From: Solibacillus sp. FSL H8-0523
GTDB taxonomy: Bacteria > Bacillota > Bacilli > Bacillales_A > Planococcaceae
NCBI RefSeq assembly: GCF_038051985.1
Contig: NZ_CP150291.1
Location: 2,294,001-2,358,000 of the forward strand
Direction: 5' to 3'
DNA: 64,000 nucleotides
In this document: positions 37,427 through 45,109 of the stretch, piece after piece
How positions within the stretch are numbered: the first letter of the stretch is position 1
Layout: each line of letters opens with the position of its first letter
The notes under the pieces: generated by a model
Told to the model about the DNA's origin: nothing
Database searches by the model: none
The model's input: the letters and a program-made list of their open reading frames with translations, nothing else
Position numbers and translations under genes: made by a program

Positions 37427-38272
37427 ATGAGTACTGCAACGATAAATCAGCAAGACGAAGCATTACAGACTATTGTTCGTTTTGCACCAATGATTAAAAA
37501 ATTATTCACAGCGGATGTTTATTTGTCCGTTTCAAATTTAACGCACGTTTTAATAGAAATCCCCTCTGCTGAATTAAACACACCTTCAGTTGTTGATAAT
37601 CGGCCATTAACTGAACAAGATCCGATGATTACGGCTATGCGAAGTAATCGTCCTCAAATCTTAAACCTTCCAAAAGAATTGTATGGGATGGATTTAAAAA
37701 TAGCGGTTGTCCCAATTACGAATGCAGCTAGTAAGGTCGTTGGTAGCCTTGGTATTAGCTCAAGCATTCAAAATCGTGTGGATTTAGTTGAAATTGCAGA
37801 AAAATTTGCGCTTTCCTCTGCCGATATCGGTGCATCCACATTACAACTAACTTCTTCTGCTGATCATTTATCTACATATATGAATACGATTTCGACAGCA
37901 CAAAGTAATTTAAACAACCAAGTAAATGACTCGGCGAAAATTTTAGACATGATCAATACCGTAGCAAAAAGCACGCGTATTTTAGGATTTAACGCAGGGA
38001 TTGAGGCGGCTCGTTCAGGTGAGCACGGTAAAGGTTTCGCAGTTGTCGCAAAGGAAATCACAAAGCTTGCCGACCAAAGTGGCGATGCCGTAACGGAAAT
38101 CCGTCAGCTGCTGGATGCCATGAAGGAAAAGGTAAATGAAGTATCGGAATCAGTTGAACGAACATTAGAAATTTCTGAAACGCAGTCTTCTACGATTCAT
38201 GTCATTTCCAATTCAATTCGCGAATTAACAGCCGTTGCCGAGCAAATTGATGAATTAGCTTCGAAAATTTAA
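37427..38272 (+). CDS. Soluble chemoreceptor, YfmS-like
   Basis: The 281-residue protein has no membrane segment. An N-terminal domain of about 120 residues (sensor-like; PSVVDNRPLTEQDPM) is followed by a short signalling domain with a variant tip, STRILGFNAGIEAARSGEHG, near residue 183. B. subtilis YfmS has this layout and signals through CheA. The sensed compound is unknown. It lies divergently from csoR with about 128 bp between them, which contains the copper operator, so co-regulation with copper genes is possible but not shown. Confidence 0.88.
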   Translation: MSTATINQQDEALQTIVRFAPMIKKLFTADVYLSVSNLTHVLIEIPSAELNTPSVVDNRPLTEQDPMITAMRSNRPQILNLPKELYGMDLKIAVVPITNAASKVVGSLGISSSIQNRVDLVEIAEKFALSSADIGASTLQLTSSADHLSTYMNTISTAQSNLNNQVNDSAKILDMINTVAKSTRILGFNAGIEAARSGEHGKGFAVVAKEITKLADQSGDAVTEIRQLLDAMKEKVNEVSESVERTLEISETQSSTIHVISNSIRELTAVAEQIDELASKI

Positions 38273-38284
38273 AAGAACTATTGA

Positions 38285-38321
38285 AATCCCCTGTGAAATC
38301 TATTTGTTTTCACAGGGGATT
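38285..38321 (+). terminator. Hairpin after the soluble chemoreceptor gene
   Basis: AATCCCCTGTGAAA and TTTCACAGGGGATT form a perfect 14-bp stem but no clear T-run follows. A likely terminator, weaker than the others. Confidence 0.6.
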
Positions 38322-38363
38322 GCTTACTAGTGGTTCTTAAAAAAGCTGTAAGGAGATAGTTCA

Positions 38364-38546
38364 ATGAATCTTAATATTAATCTAGTATTTCTTTTAAATG
38401 GTCTAACTAATATAGTAAATCACTCACACTACTCTTATCTCTTTTTAGGAATATTTCAAACTGTCATCTGTCTTAATAGTATTATGTTGCTTTTCTTTAA
38501 AAGAGGTTCTTCGCAAGGCCCATTACATCATATTTCATACCTTTAG
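38364..38546 (+). CDS. Possible small membrane protein
   Basis: A 60-residue frame starts at ATG 38364 behind AAGGAGATAG at a good distance. Two hydrophobic segments (about 4-14 and 22-45) suggest a membrane protein. Its last ten codons run into the neighbouring remnant, so the 3' end may be altered by decay. No family recognised. Confidence 0.4.
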   Translation: MNLNINLVFLLNGLTNIVNHSHYSYLFLGIFQTVICLNSIMLLFFKRGSSQGPLHHISYL

Positions 38547-38760
38547 ATAATCTTGCTTCCCATTCCGAAACCCAATCTCTTCGACCAGTTGAATCTGAAT
38601 TCGTTTCATACATACTGAAATCTGGTGCTGCTTTATTTCCCATTTGCAATTTCAGAAAATTCCTCAAATGTCGCTTTACGAACATCATATTTCGTTGCAA
38701 GGTCGCTATAAACCGCTTATATAATTCAATGCTAGTTTTACTTCGATAAACGAGATGGTA
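38497..38760 (-). pseudogene. Frameshifted gene remnant
   Basis: Two minus-strand frames give protein-like text that joins with a shift: first ATKYDVRKATFEEFSEIANG, which stops, and then, in another frame, SDSTGRRDWVSEWEARLSKG to the stop at 38497. This is the look of a broken gene. I do not recognise the original protein. Confidence 0.35.
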
Positions 38761-38807
38761 AAAAATAGATTATAATCATTAATATCCCAATTAAGGAGTG
38801 TGTTCAA

Positions 38808-39245
38808 ATGAAAAAAATCGTTCTACCTTTTTTGATTAGTCTTCTTTTGGTTGGGTGCAACGGGAAGTTGGGTAATAATGTTGTGATAGAACCACGAGGC
38901 TTAATTACTGCGAATGGCGAACGCTATGTAATGATGCCGTTTAATTACGAATGGAAAGAAAATAATATGGAAATAAAACCTCTACGTACTCCCGATAGAG
39001 TTAAATTAGCGGATGATTTTGAAACATTAGAAGCCGAAAAAGGAGATACTTTGGAATTTGAAATTGATAAAAACCCTCCTTCCGTTGAGGTGATTAAGGA
39101 GAATGAAGATGGCACAATTGAACGTGTTGAAATGAAAGATAATAAGATCATCTTGCCGTCTAAAGAGGGCTATTATATTTATGAACTTAAGGCAAGATGG
39201 GATAAAGGAAAAATAACATTTTTATTTGACGTTAATGTGAACTAA
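38808..39245 (+). CDS. Lipoprotein of unknown function
   Basis: The 145-residue protein has a lipoprotein signal peptide (MKKIVLPFLISLLLVGC; lipobox LVGC, cysteine 17). The mature part is rich in charged residues (VKLADDFETLEAEKGDTLEF) and ends in a strand-like FLFDVNVN. AAGGAG precedes the ATG. It resembles small beta-sandwich lipoproteins found in many Bacillales (LITANGERYVMMPFNYEWKE), but no function is known. Confidence 0.75.
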   Translation: MKKIVLPFLISLLLVGCNGKLGNNVVIEPRGLITANGERYVMMPFNYEWKENNMEIKPLRTPDRVKLADDFETLEAEKGDTLEFEIDKNPPSVEVIKENEDGTIERVEMKDNKIILPSKEGYYIYELKARWDKGKITFLFDVNVN

Positions 39246-39319
39246 GCTTATTAAAATACTGAATTTTTCGGTCATTAGAGAGTGGACTATGGAGGCAAAA
39301 AAAAACGGTGGTTCTCTAT

Positions 39320-39683
39320 TAAGCTCAATTGGTTGGTTATCTGTGGAGTTCTTAGCTATTAATTTAATGCCGCCATTTCTTATGTTTTTCCCTATATGCA
39401 TAGGAATCGTGTTAAGACTGAGATTCTCCCTTGTCGAAAAAATCCTCCGATTGCAGCAGCAGGAAAAATCCAAAAGCCTTATGTTTACAAGGTTAGAGGG
39501 AATGGAGAACCCCTACATCAACTCGTTGACTATATTAAAGAAAATGTTAGAGAACAAGATCGAGTAGAATTTAAATGGGATGTTATTGGATGGATGGAAC
39601 GATTTCAAGGTGTTGGAACTCGTTATTTAGACAACTACCTTTATTGGTTCCGTTGGCTTGAATTAGGAAAAAATTTTCGATAA
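39320..39683 (+). pseudogene. Degenerate fragment, possibly of a transposase
   Basis: A frame ending at 39683 reads KTEILPCRKNP, then GKIQKPYVYK, EPLHQLVDYIKENV, and a distinctive GVGTRYLDNYLYWFRWLEL close to the stop. The last part resembles the C-terminus of ISXO2/IS1595-type transposases as I recall them. The overlapping +1 frame has coding-like text just upstream, so a frameshift is probable. No start codon, terminal repeats or intact catalytic motif are seen. The 39246-39803 gap contains this and a terminator, nothing else. Confidence 0.35.
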
Positions 39684-39755
39684 ACGTGTAGAACAAATGC
39701 TTATTTCAGCGTGTCAAAAATCCAGCAATACTACTGTTGAAACGCTAAGAAATGC

Positions 39756-39786
39756 AAAAAAAAAGACCTCATTATAAGAGATCTTT
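39756..39786 (-). terminator. Terminator of lipoprotein 39804-40196
   Basis: AAAGACCTC and GAGATCTTT pair around TTATAA, and the minus transcript ends in nine or more U. Confidence 0.75.
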
Positions 39787-39803
39787 AGGAGTTTTAAAGT
39801 CCT

Positions 39804-40196
39804 TTATTCTTTTACAATTTCTAACTGTTTATAATAGTTGTCTACAATGGTGTGAATATCTGGATTTGAATCGTAATAAGTAATATCAATTTCATTTAGA
39901 TTAAACTTAGATTCTTTGTCAAAAAGCGTAATACCATATCTCCACCCCTCACGTTTTCCTTGATTTTCTTGTGGAGTAAATTCAATTTCATTAATCAGAG
40001 ATAAAAATTCACCGATTTGTTCTTGATTAGTTATGGTTTTAGAATAACCAGTTGAACCATCTTGAATGATAACTTTATCTACATTTTCAATTTTTGCATC
40101 ATTATAAAACTCTTCTAATGATTGCGTTTTTCCATTAGAACAGGCAGAAAGTAATAATAGGCATATTAACAACATTAAGAACAAGTATTTTTTCAT
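39804..40196 (-). CDS. Lipoprotein of unknown function
   Basis: The 130-residue protein has a lipoprotein signal peptide (MKKYLFLMLLICLLLLSAC; lipobox LSAC, cysteine 19). The mature part has DKVIIQDGSTGYSKTITNQE and a C-terminal DIHTIVDNYYKQL. The alternating pattern is that of a small alpha/beta extracytoplasmic protein. Signature-free; family unknown. It has GGAGGTGG before the ATG and its own terminator, so it is intact. Confidence 0.75.
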   Translation of the reverse strand: MKKYLFLMLLICLLLLSACSNGKTQSLEEFYNDAKIENVDKVIIQDGSTGYSKTITNQEQIGEFLSLINEIEFTPQENQGKREGWRYGITLFDKESKFNLNEIDITYYDSNPDIHTIVDNYYKQLEIVKE

Positions 40197-40449
40197 ATAA
40201 CCACCTCCATGTTTATTCTACTACAATTAGACGTATCAAATTACAAAAAATTACATTAAATAACGTTCCAAAATAAAAGCTTAGGAATGTTCTACAATTG
40301 GTAATTATAAATCCACATTCAAAACGAATGGGGGATTTGTTTTAGGTTGCTTATTCACTAAATGCATATAAACAACACTTTGAAAATTTTCATTTATATG
40401 TTAAAAAGAACTAAATGTATTATTTTTATTTATGGAGGGAGAGATATTA

Positions 40450-40540
40450 TTGGGTTTATTTTTTTATTTCAGCGTAATTAGGGATACCATTTTGAACTTT
40501 TTTCAAAATGGTATCTGGGTACTTGGCTTTTTTTATCTTT
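40450..40540 (+). pseudogene. 5' half of small membrane-protein gene split by IS21
   Basis: From TTG 40450 (behind GGAGGG) the frame encodes 30 residues (start MLGLFFYFSVIRD, then GIWVLGFFYL) and is broken at 40540 by the insertion sequence. Removing the element and one 6-bp target copy joins it in frame to 43003-43130 and gives a 72-residue two-helix membrane protein. Function unknown. Confidence 0.7.
40535..40540. repeat. Target-site duplication, left copy
   Basis: ATCTTT directly before the left end of the IS21 element; identical to 42997-43002. Confidence 0.85.
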
Positions 40541-40639
40541 TGTATTTGTTAAGCTAAAACTGAGCCACTAACGCAATTGAAATGAGAGCCACTTTATATC
40601 AAAATAACCCTAACTGTTAAAAGTTGGGAGGATATAGAG

Positions 40640-42193
40640 GTGATCAGTTTGGAGAAAAAGCAATTAGTGCTGATTGAGTACTACCAGCACAAGACAAGCC
40701 AACGTCAAATTGCGGAGAAGCTCAAGATGTCACGCAATACCGTTAAAAAATATATAGAGCAGGATCTCGCAGCAAGACAACAAGATACGAGGAATTTACC
40801 GGTTACAGACAATTACGTAACGCCTCCGGCTTATAAAAAGCGAAATGGAAAAAAGGTAGCTTTAACAAATACGATTATGAAACGACTTCGTCAAATGATG
40901 AAACAGAATGAACAGAAGCGTGAATTAAATATGCATAAGCAACAGTTAAAGATCATTGATATGCATGAAAAGCTTTTGGATGAAGGATTTAAAATTAGCT
41001 ATACGACCGTTCGCAACTTCGTTAATCGTGAGGAACAAAAGCAGAAAGAAGTATTCATCCGTCAGGATCCAGCTGTAGGTCGTGAGATTGAGTTTGATTG
41101 GGGAGAAGTAAAGTTATTTATCGATGGCAAGCTAAGAAGTTTTTCACTAGCAGTATTTACCCTAGCCTATAGTAATGAACGCTATGCACGTCTTTATGAA
41201 TCTGAAACGATGATTTGCGTACAGGATGCACATGTAAAATGTATAGAAGCATTAGGATTTGTGCCGAATGTTTTTACATATGACAATATGCGAACAGTTG
41301 TCAAAAACTTCGTTGGGAATGACCGCTTCATTACCGATGGTATGAAAAGTTTATCCTTACATTATCATTTTCAAATAAGACTTTGTCAGCCTCGTAAAGG
41401 AAATGAAAAAGGCCATGTGGAGCGAAGTGTAGAATACATTCGTCGGAAAGCATTTGCGCATCGAGATACGTATATTTCTTTGGAAGAGGCACAGCAATAT
41501 TTAGTCTCCATCATTGAAAAACTAAATAACCGTCCACATTATTTGAAAGAGAAAACGCATCATGAATTAATGTTAGAAGAAAGAGCTGAACGAGCAGGTA
41601 GTTTAACAGCAGCACCGTTTGATCCAGCAGAATTAGTGGAGCTACGTGTGGATAAATATAGTACCGTTACCTATCGTCAAAATCGTTATTCTGTCCCTGA
41701 GGGACGTGTAGGAGAATACATTAAGTTGAAAGCTCGCGCAGAAGAAGTGCTTCTATTTAGCGAAGGTGAATGCATCGCGAAGCATAAAAGAAGCTGGCAA
41801 GTTCATACTTGGGTGATGAATATCTACCACTATTTAAATACCCTTGAAAAGAAAAAAGGTGCCTTAGCCCAAAGTGAATGTTTGAGCCAAGCACCAAAAG
41901 ATATAAAAAATATCTACCAACGCTATTATATCGGAAATGAAAAAGATTTTCTAGAGCTGCTTGTCTATGTAAAAGAACGAGATTGCCTAACAAGAGTACT
42001 AGAAGTAATTACCGAACTTGAAAAGAACCCTTTGGTTCATATAACAACCGAAAAAATCATTTTCTTAGCAGAGCAGTCAGCTGAAGTACGTACTGTTCTT
42101 ACTGACCAAGATGATGTCACCAGCCAATCCTTAGATAATTTATCGTCATTAGCAGCATTATTTCATTCTAAAGGAACAGGAGTGATTCATTAA
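40640..42193 (+). CDS. istA: IS21-family transposase IstA
   Basis: The 517-residue protein has an N-terminal helix-turn-helix (HKTSQRQIAEKLKMSRNTVKKY, residues 15-36 region) and an integrase core with the catalytic acids in EFDWGEVKLF (near residue 150), VFTYDNMRTV (near 212) and the glutamate in GNEKGHVERS (near 255). It cuts and joins the element ends. It starts at GTG 40640, eight bases after GGGAGG. The stop overlaps the istB start by one base (TAATG), so translation is coupled. Confidence 0.93.
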   Translation: MISLEKKQLVLIEYYQHKTSQRQIAEKLKMSRNTVKKYIEQDLAARQQDTRNLPVTDNYVTPPAYKKRNGKKVALTNTIMKRLRQMMKQNEQKRELNMHKQQLKIIDMHEKLLDEGFKISYTTVRNFVNREEQKQKEVFIRQDPAVGREIEFDWGEVKLFIDGKLRSFSLAVFTLAYSNERYARLYESETMICVQDAHVKCIEALGFVPNVFTYDNMRTVVKNFVGNDRFITDGMKSLSLHYHFQIRLCQPRKGNEKGHVERSVEYIRRKAFAHRDTYISLEEAQQYLVSIIEKLNNRPHYLKEKTHHELMLEERAERAGSLTAAPFDPAELVELRVDKYSTVTYRQNRYSVPEGRVGEYIKLKARAEEVLLFSEGECIAKHKRSWQVHTWVMNIYHYLNTLEKKKGALAQSECLSQAPKDIKNIYQRYYIGNEKDFLELLVYVKERDCLTRVLEVITELEKNPLVHITTEKIIFLAEQSAEVRTVLTDQDDVTSQSLDNLSSLAALFHSKGTGVIH

Positions 42194-42945
42194 TGGACAA
42201 GCAAACAGAAATGATTGAAATGTGTAAAGAACTACGTTTACCAAGTATTCGCTATTTACTTGAACAGGAAGCCATATTTGAGCAGCATTCCTCGCCGGCC
42301 GAGTTTATGTATTTCGCTTTAAAACAGGAAATGGAGGACCGATACGTTCGAGCAAAAGCTAACCGAATCCGATTAGCGAACTTCCCAGAAAAAAAGCTTT
42401 TAGAGGAATTAGATGTAGAGGCACTGCCGCAAAATGCGGCGGTTCGCCTTCCCCATTTGAAAGAACTAAAGTTTATTCAAGAGAAGCAGAATGTATTATT
42501 AATTGGATCCCCTGGTACCGGTAAAACCCATCTTGCGATTGGATTAGGAATTGAAGCCTGTTTAGCAGGCTATAAAGTGTATTTCACAAGTGTAGCCTCA
42601 CTTGTGAATCAATTAAAAGAGAGCCGTTCAGCAAGAACGTTACGCTCATTTGAACTGAAATTTGAGAAGTATGATTTAGTCATTATTGATGAATTAGGTT
42701 ACATTTCATTTGATAAAGAAGGAGCAGAGCTTCTTTTCACACACTTATCATTACGTGCTGGTCGGGCAGCGACCATTATTACAAGTAATCTAACATTTGA
42801 GCGATGGGAAGAAGTATTCCACGATCCAGTACTAACTTCAGCTTTAACTGATCGACTCACACATCGAGCACACATCATCAACATGGTCGGTAGCTCATAC
42901 CGTATTTTGGAGACGAAAGAATGGATGGAACAGAGCAACTTTTAA
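42193..42945 (+). CDS. istB: IS21 helper ATPase IstB
   Basis: The 250-residue AAA+ ATPase has Walker A GSPGTGKTHLA near residue 104 and Walker B DLVIIDELGY near 161, with sensor residues in TIITSNLTFERW. IstB loads the transposase on target DNA and chooses the insertion site. It overlaps istA by one base. It resembles DnaC/DnaI, but its place inside the IS element settles the assignment. Confidence 0.95.
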   Translation: MDKQTEMIEMCKELRLPSIRYLLEQEAIFEQHSSPAEFMYFALKQEMEDRYVRAKANRIRLANFPEKKLLEELDVEALPQNAAVRLPHLKELKFIQEKQNVLLIGSPGTGKTHLAIGLGIEACLAGYKVYFTSVASLVNQLKESRSARTLRSFELKFEKYDLVIIDELGYISFDKEGAELLFTHLSLRAGRAATIITSNLTFERWEEVFHDPVLTSALTDRLTHRAHIINMVGSSYRILETKEWMEQSNF

Positions 42946-42996
42946 GTGGCTCATATTTTAATTAATAAATGGCTCAATTTTTAGTTGCGAAATACA

Positions 42997-43002
42997 ATCT
43001 TT
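42997..43002. repeat. Target-site duplication, right copy
   Basis: ATCTTT directly after the right end of the IS21 element; identical to 40535-40540. Confidence 0.85.
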
Positions 43003-43130
43003 TACTTAAGATATTCGAAAATGCTAAACTTAAGCATTTTTCTAAGTATGTTATAGCCATTGTTTTAGTAATATTGTTTATCAACGCCATTTGGGTAAAT
43101 ATAGATAGATTAAAATATATCAACCCATAG
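43003..43130 (+). pseudogene. 3' half of small membrane-protein gene split by IS21
   Basis: Joined to 40450-40540 this completes the 72-residue frame. It reads LKIFENAKLKHFSKYVIAI, a second hydrophobic helix (VLVILFINAIWV), and ends INP and TAG at 43130. The exact in-frame fit across the target duplication makes this a convincing interrupted gene. Confidence 0.7.
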
Positions 43131-43178
43131 GAACTCATTATAAAATGGATTTATAGTACATACAAAATACAACTAAAA

Positions 43179-43205
43179 AACTTTCCCAAATAAAAGTTTG
43201 GGAAT
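43179..43205. repeat. Hairpin TTCCCAAA-TAAAAG-TTTGGGAA
   Basis: A perfect 8-bp stem follows the interrupted gene. A similar but less perfect sequence (TTCCAAAATAAAAGCTTAGGAA) lies at 40263-40290 before it. The right copy could be the gene's terminator; the pair could also mark an old element. Confidence 0.45.
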
Positions 43206-43238
43206 ACACCAAAAAGGCATGAACGTTGATTTATGAAC

Positions 43239-43259
43239 TGCACCCCGTCAAGTAGACAG
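43239..43259. repeat. IS3-type terminal repeat (left)
   Basis: TGCACCCC...GTAGACAG. It matches the sequence at 44828-44848 in 17 of 21 positions in inverted orientation. Confidence 0.65.
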
Positions 43260-43278
43260 TGGAAATAATAAAAATTCA

Positions 43279-43463
43279 TTAAGCGGCTTGAGACCTGAAT
43301 TCTATAGGACTCAGGCCGTTTAATGTTTCTTGATATCGTTCGTTGTTATAAAATTTTATGTACGCATCAATCGCATATTTTAACTCTTCGTACGTCTCAA
43401 ATTTGTGTAAATAATACTTCTCTACTTTTAGAGTCCCCCAAAACGCTAAAGTAGGAGAATGGA
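43279..43463 (-). pseudogene. IS3-family orfB fragment (transposase C-terminus)
   Basis: About 60 codons remain, reading SPTLAFWGTLKVEKYYLHKF and then FYNNERYQETLNGLSPIEFR before the stop at 43279. This is the end of the integrase core, with the last catalytic region, of an IS3-family transposase of the IS150 group. Everything upstream is missing; the sequence changes to unrelated DNA at about 43463. The IS end lies 20 bp beyond the stop, as expected for the 3' end of such an element. Confidence 0.85.
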
Positions 43464-43573
43464 AAATTTATGTTAAAATCTTAATATGGTATTGGAATAT
43501 TTCTATTAACCTAATGGGCAGTTTTGTTGAATAAGGGTAGTTTGAAATTTTTAATAAAAAAGGGAGGAACACA

Positions 43574-44173
43574 ATGAGAAAATCATGTTATATACTTTTA
43601 TTTTCCAGTTTCTTTTTATCAATAATGATAATAAGTAATACAGTTGCTGCTACAAGTTGGGTTGAATTAAAACCACAAGAGGTTGTTGATAGATCAGAAG
43701 TTATTATTACTGGTAAATACGACTTTACAAGTAAGCCGAAACCGAGTGGATTTGTTTTTCAAGGTTTAGGCTTCAACATTAAAAATGTTTATAAGGGAGA
43801 TGTTTCTGAGCAAATTATTACAGCAGGTATTGACTATAATGATGTAGGCTGGGCAGAGGAATTTCAGAATGAAGAGGGAGAATTTCTTTTATTATTAGAA
43901 AAAAGTAAGGATGCTGATTTCCTAATACCAGTTGGAGGTCCAAATGGTATGATTCAAGTTTACAACGGAAAAGTGGAGGAATCAAATGATGAAAGAAGGG
44001 CATTTTTCGAAGATTTTCTAAAATCACAACCTCAAAAAACAATTGAAAAAAAAGTTGAAAACAATAATGATAGTCAGAATAATAATCCGTACCTACTCTT
44101 ATATGTAAGTGCAAGTATTTTAGTTGGTATGGCAGTATTAATCCTACTTTATCGCTATAAAAGAAAAAAATAA
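43574..44173 (+). CDS. Secreted, membrane-anchored protein of unknown function
   Basis: The 199-residue protein has a signal peptide (residues 1-26, ending TVAA), an outside domain of about 125 residues, a low-complexity N-rich linker, and a C-terminal membrane helix with a positive tail (RYKRKK). There is no sortase motif. The outside domain (VDRSEVIITGKYDFTSKPKP, then FLIPVGGPNGMIQ) looks like a strand-rich fold found in uncharacterised Bacillales proteins. GGGAGGAA precedes the ATG and a terminator follows. It is the only gene between the two IS3 pieces. Confidence 0.75.
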   Translation: MRKSCYILLFSSFFLSIMIISNTVAATSWVELKPQEVVDRSEVIITGKYDFTSKPKPSGFVFQGLGFNIKNVYKGDVSEQIITAGIDYNDVGWAEEFQNEEGEFLLLLEKSKDADFLIPVGGPNGMIQVYNGKVEESNDERRAFFEDFLKSQPQKTIEKKVENNNDSQNNNPYLLLYVSASILVGMAVLILLYRYKRKK

Positions 44174-44223
44174 TTTTTACTAACGATAAACTTTAGTTTA
44201 ACAAACACAGTGATTAATACCGA

Positions 44224-44253
44224 AAAAACGCTCAGGTTAACTGAGCGTTTTTG
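44224..44253 (+). terminator. Terminator of 43574-44173
   Basis: AAACGCTCAG and CTGAGCGTTT pair around GTTA, then TTG; A/T runs on both sides. Confidence 0.8.
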
Positions 44254-44325
44254 CATGCTAATTTACTGTTAAAATGTATGTTAATTGGTTTGCTAATTAC
44301 GTTACTTTTAGGGTTTTTCTCCCCA

Positions 44326-44787
44326 TCAACCGAACCCGTTATGTTTTTTATAATCCTTTTCATTTTTTAGGCAAGTTTTCACAATTTCAATTCGTTCTTC
44401 TAAAGTGGTTTTTCTTCCTTTAGTCATAGTTTGGGTCATCCTTTGATTCGAGTCTTTTAATTCACTATGACTATTATATTTTTTTAACCACCTGTTGAAT
44501 ACAGTTTGACCACTGATTCCATACTTGACCATGAGCTCGTGCTTTGAATAATTTCCTGTTAAGTAATCTTCAATGGCGTTTCTTTTCAATTCTTCAGGAT
44601 AGATTTTATTTTTTGCAGGACAAAGTAATGCGTTTATGCCCCCGAATTGATATTTAGCTTGCCATTCATATAAGTTCCTTACATTCACATTGAACATGCG
44701 ACAAATTTCTCTTACAGAGTAACGACCTTCCTCCAAGTATTTAAGAGCCGAAATCTTCGTATCTATTGAAAATGTTTTATTAGACAA
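44326..44787 (-). pseudogene. IS3-family orfA, truncated
   Basis: The 153-residue frame has two helix-turn-helix units (ALKYLEEGRYSVREICRMFN, and YSKHELMVKYGISGQTVFNR) of the IS150-type orfA protein. The normal continuation after LKNEKDYKK is lost; only HNGFG and a stop follow. With the orfB piece at 43.3 kb it represents the opposite end of the same kind of element, on the same strand. The second protein needed for transposition is missing, so it is not active on its own. Confidence 0.85.
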
Positions 44788-44827
44788 AAAAATGCCCCCA
44801 TTCGATAAACAGATTTTATTTTTTAAT

Positions 44828-44848
44828 CTGTCTACCTAATGGGGAGCA
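44828..44848. repeat. IS3-type terminal repeat (right)
   Basis: CTGTCTAC...GGGGAGCA. It is the inverted counterpart of 43239-43259. The bases just outside the two ends (AAC and TAT) do not match, so no target duplication is seen. The 44849-45109 stretch beyond shows nothing. Confidence 0.65.
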
Positions 44849-45109
44849 TATCATTTAACAGCGTTTGTGCCTTTTCATTTTGAACATTGTTTATGTGTTG
44901 TTTTATATATTTTTACTAAAAGCCAGTGCCAGCAACTATTGGAGCTTATTTGTGGGATATTACAACGCTGATCCCGTTGCATGAAATCGTGCATATTCTC
45001 CAACCCTTAATCGTGTGTTTCTCTACTGTAAACTTTAGTTAGCAAGTAAATTCTCCTATCCAATTTCCCTCTAAATCGTTATTCTTTTAGAAAGCAGGAC
45101 CCGTAAGAC

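Larger units (their letters stand above)
40541..42996 (+). mobile_element. Complete IS21-family insertion sequence
   Basis: The 2456-bp element carries istA and istB. The ends are TGTATTT... and ...AAATACA. Inside each end are repeated short boxes (GAGCCAC twice at the left end about 24 bp apart, and GAGCCAY twice at the right end in inverted orientation about 23 bp apart), the multiple terminal repeats typical of IS21. Perfect 6-bp target copies flank it, and both genes are intact, so the insertion looks recent and possibly still active. Confidence 0.92.

Noticed and set aside
43239-44848. One intact IS3 element
   Set aside because: Most of orfB is missing, orfA has a changed end and the flanking bases do not form a target duplication.
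38364-45109. A conjugative or integrative element
   Set aside because: No integrase, relaxase or tRNA-linked attachment site is seen; only insertion sequences and fragments.
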